A DNA stretch of 64,000 nt, from NCBI RefSeq assembly GCF_900101915.1, contig NZ_FNAL01000002.1, positions 166,351 to 230,350 on the forward strand, given 5' to 3'. A program made the translations under genes and the position numbers. Below, piece after piece: positions 46,309-54,559 of this stretch. The notes under the pieces were generated by a model. It had not been told where the DNA came from and made no database searches. It was given only the letters and a program-made list of their open reading frames with translations. Source of the DNA: Psychrobacter pacificensis (GTDB lineage: Bacteria > Pseudomonadota > Gammaproteobacteria > Pseudomonadales > Moraxellaceae). The stretch's first letter is position 1; each line of letters begins with the position of its first letter.

Positions 46309-46859
46309 GGGGCTGTCCTAGATAAGTAAAATTATTTAGGATAGCACTATGAGAAAGAGTAAACTAAGTTGGTATAAACAAAACAGACTCATCGAGTTAT
46401 TTGTTGCCGGTTCTACCGCGAGAACAGCAGCAAGCCTAATCGGTGTTAATAAAACCACAGCCAGTTAAAGCGTAATGGCAAGGTCTACGCTTGTATTATA
46501 CCCAATGCTAAAGCAGAGACTTTGATCCCCATCATAAGAGAAAAAGTGAAGCCTGATAGCATTGTTTATACTGACTCATTTAAAAGCTATAACGCATTAG
46601 ATGTCAGTGAGTTTACTCATTATCGTATCAACCACTCCAAAACCTTTGTTAATGACAAGAATCACATTAACGGTATAGAGAACTTCTGGAACCAAGCTAA
46701 ACGGCATCTACGCAAGTTTAACGGAGTCCCAAAAGAGCATTTTCACCTCTATTTAAAGGAATGTGAGTGGCGTTTTAATCACAGTGACCCAAAGTCGCAA
46801 TTACTACAATTAAAACAATGGGTTAAACAGGGTTTAAACTAGTTATCTAGGACAGCCCC
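46309..46859 (+). mobile_element. IS1595-type element with internal deletion (551 bp)
   Basis: The ends are inverted repeats, GGGGCTGTCCTAGATAA at 46309 and its complement ending at 46859. Inside, the transposase is split: an N-terminal piece (MRKSKLSWYKQNRLIELFVA, from 46349) ends at a TAA after KTTAS. A second-frame C-terminal piece (KRNGKVYACIIPNAKAET ... HINGIENFWNQAKRHLRKF) continues to 46842. The ISXO2-like middle with the catalytic Asp residues is deleted. No target-site duplication is seen. Confidence 0.85.
46349..46842 (+). pseudogene. IS1595-family transposase pseudogene
   Basis: N-terminal 39 residues (ARTAASLIGVNKTTA) and the C-terminal about 125 residues (KPDSIVYTDSFKSYNALDV, NHSKTFVNDKNHINGIENFW) are joined out of frame at about 46466. 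Roughly 240 bases of the central catalytic region are lost. It cannot move itself but could be moved by an intact copy in trans. Confidence 0.85.
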
Positions 46860-46862
46860 TAA

Positions 46863-46965
46863 AAAAGATATAAAAAAATCCTAATACCACTTTTCATCGT
46901 GGTATTAGGATTTTTTGTTTGAGCAAACAGATAAGGCTTATACTCGCAGAGATGCAAGAAAATTG
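46863..46965 (+). repeat. 103-bp direct repeat, copy 2 (loop inverted)
   Basis: Second copy of the 41724-41826 block, with the terminator hairpin carrying the reverse-complement loop TTTTCATC. It begins 4 bp after the IS1595-type element and is followed by unrelated sequence. It is 5.1 kb downstream of copy 1. Confidence 0.95.
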
Positions 46966-47097
46966 CCATGCGTGCTGAAAAAACGGATGAGTCGTTTGCT
47001 GCTAATATCTATTTAGCAGCGACGATTATCCATTGACGGTAATTGTCAACACACCCTAGTTAAATCTACAATTTAGAATTAATACCTTTAAAGTATC

Positions 47098-47906
47098 GGT
47101 GGTGTTCTAAAAAGTATGCTGACATCAGACATAGCCATCATTGATATAAAAGAATACCAAATCAAACACTTTTAAGTGATTATCGAGCTTCTTAGAGAAA
47201 CAACAGGTTCTTCTAACGGCTCGTTTTAGTCGGTGTCTAAGACGGCAATTATTGCCTTCAATACCTATCGTATGCTGTTTGCCAACTTGTTTGTTATCTG
47301 GTTTAAAGGACGTTATGAAACTGTCCCAATTGTCCATGCTAATAGAGTCATAGCTCACTTTAAGTTGCTTAAGACGCGCTCTTAGTTTCTGAGCTGTTTT
47401 TAAGTCGCGTTTGCCCCAAACATAAGCGACAATCTCATTAGTAGCCCGGTCATAAGCATAAATAAGCCAGACTTTACGCTTCTTGCGATATACGTAAGTC
47501 CAAAAATCATCAACTTCTAAGCGTTCATAGTAGCGCTTATTAGGCAGGATCTTATAAACGGATGAGCTTATGGTGCTGAGCACTTTACCAATACTCACCG
47601 AGGTAATGATGGCTATGTCTCTAACACCGCAGCCTCGAGCAGTCATCAGACGTAAGATGTCTTCTATTTGAGAGTAACAGCCTTGGTAGTTTAAGGCATG
47701 GTCATCAATGAATTGTCGTTTGCAGTCCTTACATTGGTAGTTCTGCTTGCCATAGCTTTTTATACCATTTTTCTTTAGACTAAGACTGTGACTAAGACAG
47801 TCGGGGCAATTGATCTGTATTTGTGTCTTCATAACCTCAAATATATCATCTTGCTTCGGCTGTCACCCTTCCTTTATTACCCCAGCATACTTTTTGATAC
47901 ACCACC
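47098..47906 (-). mobile_element. IS1-family element (809 bp)
   Basis: Near-perfect terminal inverted repeats bound it: GGTGGTGTTCTAAAAAGTAT at 47098 and, at the other end, the complement of GGTGGTGTATCAAAAAGTAT ending at 47906. It encodes one transposase. No 8- or 9-bp target duplication could be seen, suggesting later rearrangement. Confidence 0.88.
47125..47832 (-). CDS. IS1-family transposase
   Basis: A 235-residue transposase in a single frame. The N-terminal zinc finger has CPDC and CKDC motifs (residues 9-40), followed by the insertion domain and the DDE-type catalytic domain (LEVDDFWTYVYRKKRK, DNWDSFI). The C-terminal HTIGIEGNNCRLRHRLKRAV block is diagnostic of IS1. Classical IS1 needs a -1 frameshift between insA and insB'; this copy does not. 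It looks intact. Confidence 0.9.
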   Translation of the reverse strand: MKTQIQINCPDCLSHSLSLKKNGIKSYGKQNYQCKDCKRQFIDDHALNYQGCYSQIEDILRLMTARGCGVRDIAIITSVSIGKVLSTISSSVYKILPNKRYYERLEVDDFWTYVYRKKRKVWLIYAYDRATNEIVAYVWGKRDLKTAQKLRARLKQLKVSYDSISMDNWDSFITSFKPDNKQVGKQHTIGIEGNNCRLRHRLKRAVRRTCCFSKKLDNHLKVFDLVFFYINDGYV

Positions 47907-47913
47907 CCCATTT

Positions 47914-48978
47914 TTATTGGTTTAATTTGGCCAACACATTTTCTGCTAAGTCTTGCAACGTTTCTTTGACAGGGCGTTTGGTAGGCTTTAAATTAATGGC
48001 GACATGAGATAAGCCTTGTTCTTTCTGCTCTTGCCAAAATTCCAGCAAACTATGTGACCCGCCTCGTAGATAAATATTGCGAGATAATTGAGCAGGCTCA
48101 TTCGGATTCTCACTAAGTTCGACAAAATTGGCATAACCAAAAGGATGCCAAGCGTCATCTTGATTTAAATCCGCCAAGGTTTGCACAATGTTTTTGGTAT
48201 CTTTTGGGTTTACCCCATGCCAAATCCACGCATCGGCAGTATTAGCAAGCCAATCTAGTTCCTGTCTGGCACGACCAATAGCAACCATCGGTAAGCGTTG
48301 TTCAAGGGTAGGGATAAAGCCAATATTGCCTGTTAAATCCCCATAATGTTGCCCTTTAAACTGCGGAAATTTTTGGGTGGTTAAGGCACGAATCATGTCC
48401 CAGCTTTCTCGAAAACGCTCGGCACGATTGTCAAAGTTTTGCTGAAACACAGGGTATTCCACAGGTCTATCGCCACTCGACATTCCCAAAATAAAGCGAT
48501 TATTGCTTAATACTGCCGTACTTGCTGAGGCTTTGGCGATATGAATGGGACTCCGCAAAGGTGCAACGATGCCTGCTGAACCTATCGCAATTCGTTGGGT
48601 TTTCGCAGTCAAATAGCCCATGGCAACCATGGGGTCAAATGCTTGTCCAACATCGCCAAAACTTGGGTCATAAAATGGCACATCTCGCAACCATAGTGCA
48701 GAAAATCCAAGCTGTTCTGCTAAGACAGCGGTTTCCCCAAAGTCTTCTAAGCTCGGAATCGGACTATTGGGATAGCCTTTAAACGGGGCAATCAATCCCA
48801 AGGTGAGTTTATCCGCTTGAAACACCTCACTAAATGCAGGGTGATTGGCAAGATGAGGGGGTAGTTGTTTTTGTTGCGGGGTTATATTTTCATTCGTCTG
48901 AGCGGTGTGAAGTAATTGGCTATTGTCTTGTCCAAGAACAGAGAGGTTTGGTACAGCAGTTTGTGAGCTTGTGGTCAT
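47914..48978 (-). CDS. LLM-class flavin-dependent oxidoreductase (luciferase-like)
   Basis: A 354-residue luciferase-like monooxygenase. It has KLTLGLIAPFKGYPN, ALWLRDVPFYDPSFGD and SAGIVAPLRSPIHIAKASAS, typical of the TIM-barrel LLM family that uses FMN or F420. ATG 48978 (MTTSSQTAV) has an ACGGAG site upstream; the GTG at 48987 is an alternative. It is divergent to the LysR gene, a common pairing. The substrate is unknown. The 3' end lies 8 bp from the IS1 element, so the insertion has just missed it. Confidence 0.83.
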   Translation of the reverse strand: MTTSSQTAVPNLSVLGQDNSQLLHTAQTNENITPQQKQLPPHLANHPAFSEVFQADKLTLGLIAPFKGYPNSPIPSLEDFGETAVLAEQLGFSALWLRDVPFYDPSFGDVGQAFDPMVAMGYLTAKTQRIAIGSAGIVAPLRSPIHIAKASASTAVLSNNRFILGMSSGDRPVEYPVFQQNFDNRAERFRESWDMIRALTTQKFPQFKGQHYGDLTGNIGFIPTLEQRLPMVAIGRARQELDWLANTADAWIWHGVNPKDTKNIVQTLADLNQDDAWHPFGYANFVELSENPNEPAQLSRNIYLRGGSHSLLEFWQEQKEQGLSHVAINLKPTKRPVKETLQDLAENVLAKLNQ

Positions 48979-49128
48979 GGGAGTCACTCCGTTAAATGAA
49001 GCATTAAAAAATATAGTCCTAGTATAATGCTTTTGTTTTTAATGATAATTGGGGTAAAATTGGAAACAGTTTTGCTTTTTTTGCAAAAATATGTTTATTC
49101 AAAAATACACTTAACTGCTAACAAACCC

Positions 49129-50034
49129 ATGACCATCAATTACTTCTATGCCCTCACTATTTTTCACCATGTGGCGAATACTAATAGCTTTACTGCCACG
49201 GCAAGTCAGCTTGGGCTGGCGGTGTCGTCTGTCACTCGGCAAATTGATAACTTAGAACAATCCTTGCAAGTTAAGCTATTGAATCGCTCAACCAGACATT
49301 TGGATTTGACCCATGCAGGGATGCGTTATTTACAACAGACCGAGCCGATATTAGCTGAATTACAACAGGTAAATGAAGCGATTAAAGAGGAGCAAATTGA
49401 ACCACAAGGGCGATTGTGCCTTACTTTTCCCAGTTCCTATGGGATTGAAAAAATCGCCCCATTGCTTGCCGAATTTGCCCATTTATACCCAAAAATTGAA
49501 TTGGAGCTATTTGCCAGTGATGAATTTGTAGATTTATTTAATGAGAAATATGATGTAGGGGTGCGGTTAGGGCGTGTGGAGGATGACCGCTTGGTAGCAA
49601 AATTTATTGCCTCTCAGCAACGGCTGTTATGTGCCAGTCCCGATTATCTACGATTGCATGGAACACCACAAATACCGTCACAATTAGCCGAGCATAATTG
49701 TTTGCCGTTTATGTATCAAGGCTATGCGTCAAAGTGGTATTTCCATCAAACGGGTAAAACGCAAAGTTTGCGGGTGACAGGGAATTTGATGGGTAATAAT
49801 ATAGAAATGCTGAAACAAGCCACGCTTGATGGACAAGGGATTAGCCATTTACCTAATTGGCTGATTGAGAAAGCGTTGCAGTCTGGGGCGTTGGTACAGG
49901 TGTTGTCTGATTGGCAAGTGACCCCGTCTTTGGCGACAGATGACGGGATTTATTTGGTGTATCCGCCCACTAGCCGTAATGTGGTAAAAATTGGCGTGTT
50001 GGTGAATTTTTTAGCACAGCGTTTGATAGGTTAA
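49129..50034 (+). CDS. LysR-family regulator
   Basis: A 301-residue LysR regulator. The N-terminal helix-turn-helix covers residues 1-60 (MTINYFYALTIFHHVANTNS, LLNRSTRHLDLTHAG), followed by a substrate-binding domain of the CrgA-like group. The frame is open from 49027; ATG 49129 is preferred as it opens on the family start. It is transcribed away from the flavin oxidoreductase gene and probably controls it. Codon choice is more A+T-rich than in the neighbouring loci, hinting at transfer. Confidence 0.85.
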   Translation: MTINYFYALTIFHHVANTNSFTATASQLGLAVSSVTRQIDNLEQSLQVKLLNRSTRHLDLTHAGMRYLQQTEPILAELQQVNEAIKEEQIEPQGRLCLTFPSSYGIEKIAPLLAEFAHLYPKIELELFASDEFVDLFNEKYDVGVRLGRVEDDRLVAKFIASQQRLLCASPDYLRLHGTPQIPSQLAEHNCLPFMYQGYASKWYFHQTGKTQSLRVTGNLMGNNIEMLKQATLDGQGISHLPNWLIEKALQSGALVQVLSDWQVTPSLATDDGIYLVYPPTSRNVVKIGVLVNFLAQRLIG

Positions 50035-50703
50035 ACTGTAGATGGTGATATTGTGAAAAGCAGTAGAATATTATGCGTATCTAATTTAGGGAGGGTTTTC
50101 TTCATAAAAGTAGTCTAGCATAGTGCTTATCTACTACAGCCCCAAAAATTAATTACATCCATGCAGTCACATAAATTTTAGACAATAAAAAACCCTTACA
50201 AGTCATTGACTTGTAAGGGTTTGAATGTGGTGGCCAGTATCAACCATACTTATTGATTAAGTTTTTGATATTAAAAGATATTTATAAATATTAATTTTAT
50301 TATACCAACATTTATACCAACAATCTTATGAGTTAGATAGCTGATCCTGAAGATATATTATTCATAAAAAATATTGTTATCTTTTGTTATATTAGGCTGC
50401 TAATTTACATTTATCAGGTTTGAGCTGCTTAGTGTTTACTATGAATAATATCATTAGTTGATATAATCTAAAAAAGAAGTCTTTTGTCTGGATGAATAAA
50501 TGTATATTAATGAGTTAAGAGTAAACAGTTATTATGACTGGGAAGTTATTTGTAAATATTTAGCTAATATTTACACATTAAATAAATATGGGTAACCCTC
50601 CCAAACCTAAGACACCTTATAAATGGAATTAAGCTGCCTGAGCTATGCTGAATAAAACGTAGAGCTAAACTTGGTAAACTAAGCACAATAACAGGAGTTT
50701 ACC
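50035..50703. other. Gene-poor A+T-rich stretch with mobile-element traces
   Basis: No gene over 669 bp. It contains a terminus-like motif (CTTATCTACTACAGCCCC at 50136-50153) close to the IS1595-type inverted repeat, a hairpin at 50189-50221 and TGGTGGCCAG at 50226, the complement of a tRNA 3' end. Two TATACCAACA repeats at 50301 and 50313 and an 8-bp-arm palindrome at 50551-50575 follow. An integration scar is possible. Confidence 0.5.
50189..50222. terminator. Strong hairpin (AAACCCTTACAAGTCA stem)
   Basis: A 16-bp perfect stem, AAACCCTTACAAGTCA / TGACTTGTAAGGGTTT, with almost no loop, flanked by A-rich sequence on the left. It lies next to the tRNA-like 3' end TGGTGGCCAG, consistent with a tRNA terminator. 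Confidence 0.6.
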
Positions 50704-51003
50704 ATGACCAAGAAAATCAGAACTTATAGTGACGAATTTAAAGCCGAAGCTGTCAAGAAAATAGCAGATAATAATGGCAATATTTCAGCGACTGCAAAGC
50801 AGCTTGGTATTGCCATGCAAACGCTCTCAAACTGGAATAACAAATCCAATCAAGGCAAGCTTGTCGGCACAGAGCAATATGATCCTGACCTTATGAGTGC
50901 TCTTCAAGAAATAAAGCAGCTCAAGCGTCAGCTCAAAGTGGCTGAAGAGGAGCGTGAAATACTAAAAAATGCGACGGCGTACTTCGCGAATGAGGAACGT
51001 TAA
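50704..51003 (+). CDS. IS3-family OrfA transposase (OrfB lost)
   Basis: A 99-residue helix-turn-helix protein, with TYSDEFKAEAVKKIADNN and the leucine-zipper region EIKQLKRQLKVAEEEREILK, as in IS3-group OrfA. AGGAG upstream supports the ATG. OrfB should follow, but only its first residues (VKYAFIK at about 51070) remain before unrelated sequence, so the element is broken. Confidence 0.85.
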   Translation: MTKKIRTYSDEFKAEAVKKIADNNGNISATAKQLGIAMQTLSNWNNKSNQGKLVGTEQYDPDLMSALQEIKQLKRQLKVAEEEREILKNATAYFANEER

Positions 51004-51253
51004 GAAACAGTCTGGGAGACTGTTTTAGTGACGCAAGGCGTAGGGCTATGCCCGAAGTGGCAGTTAGTAAAGTACGCCTTTATCAAACCCCCATATCAAC
51101 AACATCACCTAAGAAAACTAGACTTCGTAATCTAGCCTTATACACTATATGAATAATAGCATTCAGAGCCTTTTCGACTTATCAAAATAAAATAGACCTA
51201 TAGTAGGTCTACATATTATTAATATTTTGAACACTAGGATATTGAGGTGTATG

Positions 51254-52807
51254 CTACTTAGCAATCAATAATCCTACAGTAACTTCAAAACAATACTCAT
51301 CTTTGATAGTGATATTGACCGTCCCTTTATGAGCATTAGCAATAGCCTGAACGATAGATAAACCCAAACCTGAGCCTGAGTGGTGCTGGCTAGTTTTATC
51401 ATGACGATAAAAGCGCTCAAACAATCGATCTGCTTCGCTTTGGTTTAACGGTTTTTCTAGAAGATTAGTAAAAGTTATCTCTAGCCAAGATTGCTTCGCG
51501 GTTTGAGTGTTACTTTGATCGTCTTCAAGCATCTTATAAGTATTAACGGAAGTATTTGGAGTGTTGACAGTGGCTGATATTGTGATGACACTATTACTAG
51601 CGGCGTAGTAGATCGCGTTTGATAGCAGATTAGCAAATAGCCTTTGCAATAAACCTTCATCGCCTAATACTGCCTTAAAATCTCCTAATTTTACAAAAGT
51701 TATTTCACGATCCTCGGCAATCATTTCAAAGTAATCTAACAGCTTATTGATTAGGACCTCAGTATCTACAGTAGTCACTTGCGAATCACTCAGTCCTTTT
51801 TGGGTTTTTGCTAGCAGTAGCATGTTGTTAATCATCGCCGATAATTGCTCTAAGGTGTCATGTTGCTGATGTAATTGTTCGACATATTCCTCTTCCTCTC
51901 TAGGCTTATTTAACATGACTTGCGTTTGCGTAATCAGCGTCGCTATTGGCGTGCGTAGCTCATGCGCGATATTGTCTGAAAATCGCGACAACGACTCAAA
52001 ATTGCTTTCAAGCTTAGCCATCATCGAGTTATAGGATTCTGCTAAAGGTCTTAGCTCTAATGGCATATCACTAACTATTACTCTTTCGCTCAATCTTTCA
52101 GGATGAATACCTTTCATCCTTTGCACGATAGTGGATAAAGGGGCAAAACCCCAATACACGCTTAAGGCTGCTATTAAAACCAACAGTAGTGTGATGGCAA
52201 ATAGGATCAGACTAAGTTGACGGTTAAACTGTAATAAATACTGATGATGCACGTCAATGGGTAAGGCGATAAGGGCAAGCATGTCATCGTCTCCAATAAC
52301 CATAGCTCGATAACGTCTGTCTTTAATATTTATTACAAACTGTCTGTCATCATGATTTTGCTGTAATGATAATAGGTTAAAGTCGGCACTTAATTCATTA
52401 GCAAAGTTTTTGGGAGTACTAGATAGCAATCGTCCCTCTTTATCAGCAATGATAGTTTTTAGATCGTAATCTAGCGCTGATGAATGCAGGTGATCATCAT
52501 TTTCTGTGGCTATTGTAGGAAGTAGATTTGAAGAAGCTTTCGAGCTTAGCGGTTGTTGAGTGTTTGATGGACTTTGAGGCTTAGGTAGTGTCTGAGAGGC
52601 TATTTGGTTATCCGCCTCTGTTACGCGCTTACGTAGATTAAAGGCTGCGTGGGTAATGATTTCAGCATCCATTTGTTCAAAATGGCCTTTAACAGAGTGC
52701 TGTACCCAGATATAGATTATCAACTGCGATAAAACGACAAATATCGTCAATAAAAACACAGTTCGCCATAGTAAGGGTAAGCGTCGATTGTCCAATCTAT
52801 TTATCAT
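51254..52807 (-). CDS. Copper-responsive sensor histidine kinase (CusS/CopS type)
   Basis: A 517-residue inner-membrane kinase. Segments at about residues 14-38 and 195-220 bracket a periplasmic sensor domain; HAMP follows (WGFAPLSTIVQRMKGIHPE). The phospho-acceptor His is in NIAHELRTPIATL near 282. The ATPase part has NLLSNAIYYA and GSGLGLSIVQAIA. The ATG at 52807 overlaps the regulator's stop by 11 bp; the longer frame to 52864 is not needed. Its position beside copper genes and domain order point to copper sensing. Confidence 0.87.
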   Translation of the reverse strand: MINRLDNRRLPLLWRTVFLLTIFVVLSQLIIYIWVQHSVKGHFEQMDAEIITHAAFNLRKRVTEADNQIASQTLPKPQSPSNTQQPLSSKASSNLLPTIATENDDHLHSSALDYDLKTIIADKEGRLLSSTPKNFANELSADFNLLSLQQNHDDRQFVINIKDRRYRAMVIGDDDMLALIALPIDVHHQYLLQFNRQLSLILFAITLLLVLIAALSVYWGFAPLSTIVQRMKGIHPERLSERVIVSDMPLELRPLAESYNSMMAKLESNFESLSRFSDNIAHELRTPIATLITQTQVMLNKPREEEEYVEQLHQQHDTLEQLSAMINNMLLLAKTQKGLSDSQVTTVDTEVLINKLLDYFEMIAEDREITFVKLGDFKAVLGDEGLLQRLFANLLSNAIYYAASNSVITISATVNTPNTSVNTYKMLEDDQSNTQTAKQSWLEITFTNLLEKPLNQSEADRLFERFYRHDKTSQHHSGSGLGLSIVQAIANAHKGTVNITIKDEYCFEVTVGLLIAK

Positions 52808-53531
52808 ATTGGCTATCTTCCGTTTCGCTGGCAGCTTTATTACTAGCTGAAACGTCGACAGCATCTAATCGGTAGCCCATGCCACGCACAGTATGAATTA
52901 GCTTGGTATCAAACTCATCGTCTATTTTTATACGCAGACGTCTTATTGCCACATCAATCACATTAGTATCGTTATCAAAGTTCATATCCCATACTTGTGA
53001 AGCAATGATTGAGCGTGGTAATACTTCACCGCGGCGCTCTAATAGAAACTGTAATAGGGAGAACTCTTTTGCGGTTAGTTTAATGGGCGTGTCTCCTCTA
53101 TGTACAGTGCGCTTGGCAATGTCCATTTTGAGATCCGCTATTTGCATGAGCGTACTTTTATAGTCGGCTTGATTGGCGCGTCGTAATAAGCTTTTTATCC
53201 TGACTATTAACTCTGCAAAGGCAAAAGGTTTGGTCAGATAATCATCACCGCCAATCTCAATCCCCTTGATTTTGTCATCTAAATCATCTTTTGCGGTTAG
53301 AAATAACACTGGCGTATGCTTGCCAGCCGCTCGGTAATTACGTACTAGCTCAAAACCGCTAACATCAGGCAGCATAACATCCATGAGTATCACGCTAAAC
53401 TCTTCAGTCATCATAGCATGGTAGCCATCTAAACCTGTCAGCTGATGATCAACAATGAAGCCTGCTTCACTTAAGCCTTTTTTTACATATTCGCCGAGTT
53501 TTAATTCATCTTCTACTAGTAGTACTTTCAT
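52797..53531 (-). CDS. Copper response regulator, OmpR family (CusR/CopR type)
   Basis: A 244-residue regulator. The receiver domain covers 1-115, with the phospho-acceptor Asp in LMDVMLPDVSG near 51 and the conserved Lys in LTKPFAFAEL near 101. The winged-helix OmpR-type domain covers 125-225 (VLPRSIIASQVWDMNFDNDT, IHTVRGMGYRL). It shares an 11-bp overlap with the kinase gene, and a CusR-like palindrome lies 71 bp upstream of its start. It is divergent to the copper-resistance genes, which it most likely controls. Confidence 0.88.
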   Translation of the reverse strand: MKVLLVEDELKLGEYVKKGLSEAGFIVDHQLTGLDGYHAMMTEEFSVILMDVMLPDVSGFELVRNYRAAGKHTPVLFLTAKDDLDDKIKGIEIGGDDYLTKPFAFAELIVRIKSLLRRANQADYKSTLMQIADLKMDIAKRTVHRGDTPIKLTAKEFSLLQFLLERRGEVLPRSIIASQVWDMNFDNDTNVIDVAIRRLRIKIDDEFDTKLIHTVRGMGYRLDAVDVSASNKAASETEDSQYDK

Positions 53532-53601
53532 AGTAATCCTTCAATATAATTATGATTTTATAATACCCAAATCAATATAAATGACAAAACGGACTGGTAT
53601 C

Positions 53602-53615
53602 TGACAAAGATGTCA
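53602..53615. promoter_or_regulatory. CusR/CopR-like box 1
   Basis: TGACA-AAGA-TGTCA, an inverted repeat matching the core of the E. coli CusR box (ATGACAANNTTGTCAT), lies between the divergent two-component genes and the secreted protein at 53759. It may control both directions. Confidence 0.65.
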
Positions 53616-53758
53616 TGCGCTCGTCATCAAATGGTCAGTCTTCGTTTGTTAATCTATACCTATAGTACATAGCGGCTCATTCTTGATACGAGTAGCTACT
53701 ATGAATTATTACTACAGGTAATTAGTTTCAATATTTAATAATTTATTAAGGATGTTAT

Positions 53759-54085
53759 ATGAAAAGCTATCGTTCATTCAAAAAAGTGGTGCTGCTATCC
53801 GCTTCGATGCTTATCGGTATATCAGCAGCTAATGCGCATACTACCAATCTAAGCACTTCAATTATCGATAATTGCGATAACTTAACTACGTTTGCCAGAA
53901 ATCTAGATCACAATAACGCACAGATGTCTGATGCTCAAATGAAAAGCTATGTTGATGCACGAGTCGCTTGCCAAGTTCAGCATCAAGATCAACATCTGCA
54001 GTCTGAAAAGTATTTTATAAAAAAATATGGTAGCGATCGTGATAGAAATGCTGATGCCATACTAAATGAATACGTGCAGCATTAA
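53759..54085 (+). CDS. Small secreted protein of the copper locus
   Basis: A 108-residue protein with a Sec signal peptide (VVLLSASMLIGISAANAHT, cleavage near 26). The mature part is helical with two cysteines (Cys39 and Cys70) and several His residues. I do not recognise the family. Its place directly after the CusR-like box suggests copper induction, perhaps periplasmic metal handling. Confidence 0.65.
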   Translation: MKSYRSFKKVVLLSASMLIGISAANAHTTNLSTSIIDNCDNLTTFARNLDHNNAQMSDAQMKSYVDARVACQVQHQDQHLQSEKYFIKKYGSDRDRNADAILNEYVQH

Positions 54086-54096
54086 AATATAAAAGT

Positions 54097-54124
54097 AGCA
54101 AGATGACAATATTGTCATCTTGCT
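54097..54124. promoter_or_regulatory. CusR/CopR-like box 2 in a 28-bp perfect palindrome
   Basis: A perfect 28-bp palindrome centred at 54110 has the core ATGACAATATTGTCAT, matching the E. coli CusR box ATGACAANNTTGTCAT at every fixed position. It lies about 95 bp upstream of the Met/His-rich protein at 54220 and is the likely operator for the main copper operon. Confidence 0.75.
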
Positions 54125-54219
54125 GTCATCTCTCTGTCAGAATCAATAAGTTATGCTTTAGACTGAATTAATATCCTAAAGCTTTATGTACCCTCAACTA
54201 AATCAATTAAGGATTAACC

Positions 54220-54498
54220 ATGTCACTCTTTAAATCAAAGTCTTTACCTAAAGCAATCGTAGCCACTGCCGTCGCTCTAGTCGTTTCAACCTCAGCTCTA
54301 GCACATGATCCTAAAATGCATGCTGAAAAAGATCAAATGAACTGTGAAAAAATGCAAAAGCATATGGATATGATGGGAAAAATGGATCATAGCAAGATGG
54401 ACATGAGCGATCCTGCCATGAAAGCGATGATGGCTAACATGGGTAAAATGAAGCAAATGTACCAAAAACACTGCGTTACTAACGACAGTAAATCTTAA
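54220..54498 (+). CDS. Secreted Met/His-rich protein of the copper locus
   Basis: A 92-residue protein with a Sec signal (VATAVALVVSTSALAHD, cleavage near 29). The mature 60 residues are rich in Met and His, with MDMMGKMDHSKMDMSDPAMK, the type of Met/His clusters that bind Cu(I). It follows a CusR-like box. A periplasmic copper buffer is inferred. Confidence 0.72.
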   Translation: MSLFKSKSLPKAIVATAVALVVSTSALAHDPKMHAEKDQMNCEKMQKHMDMMGKMDHSKMDMSDPAMKAMMANMGKMKQMYQKHCVTNDSKS

Positions 54499-54559
54499 AA
54501 ATTTTAGCTCTGTTAAATAGCAGTCAACACTTAACGGAAATAAATTGTTAGGAAAACAT

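Noticed and set aside
46863..46965. Second terminator copy as the end of a lost gene
   Set aside because: It matches copy 1 along 103 bp including non-terminator sequence, so it is a duplicate of the malic enzyme end.
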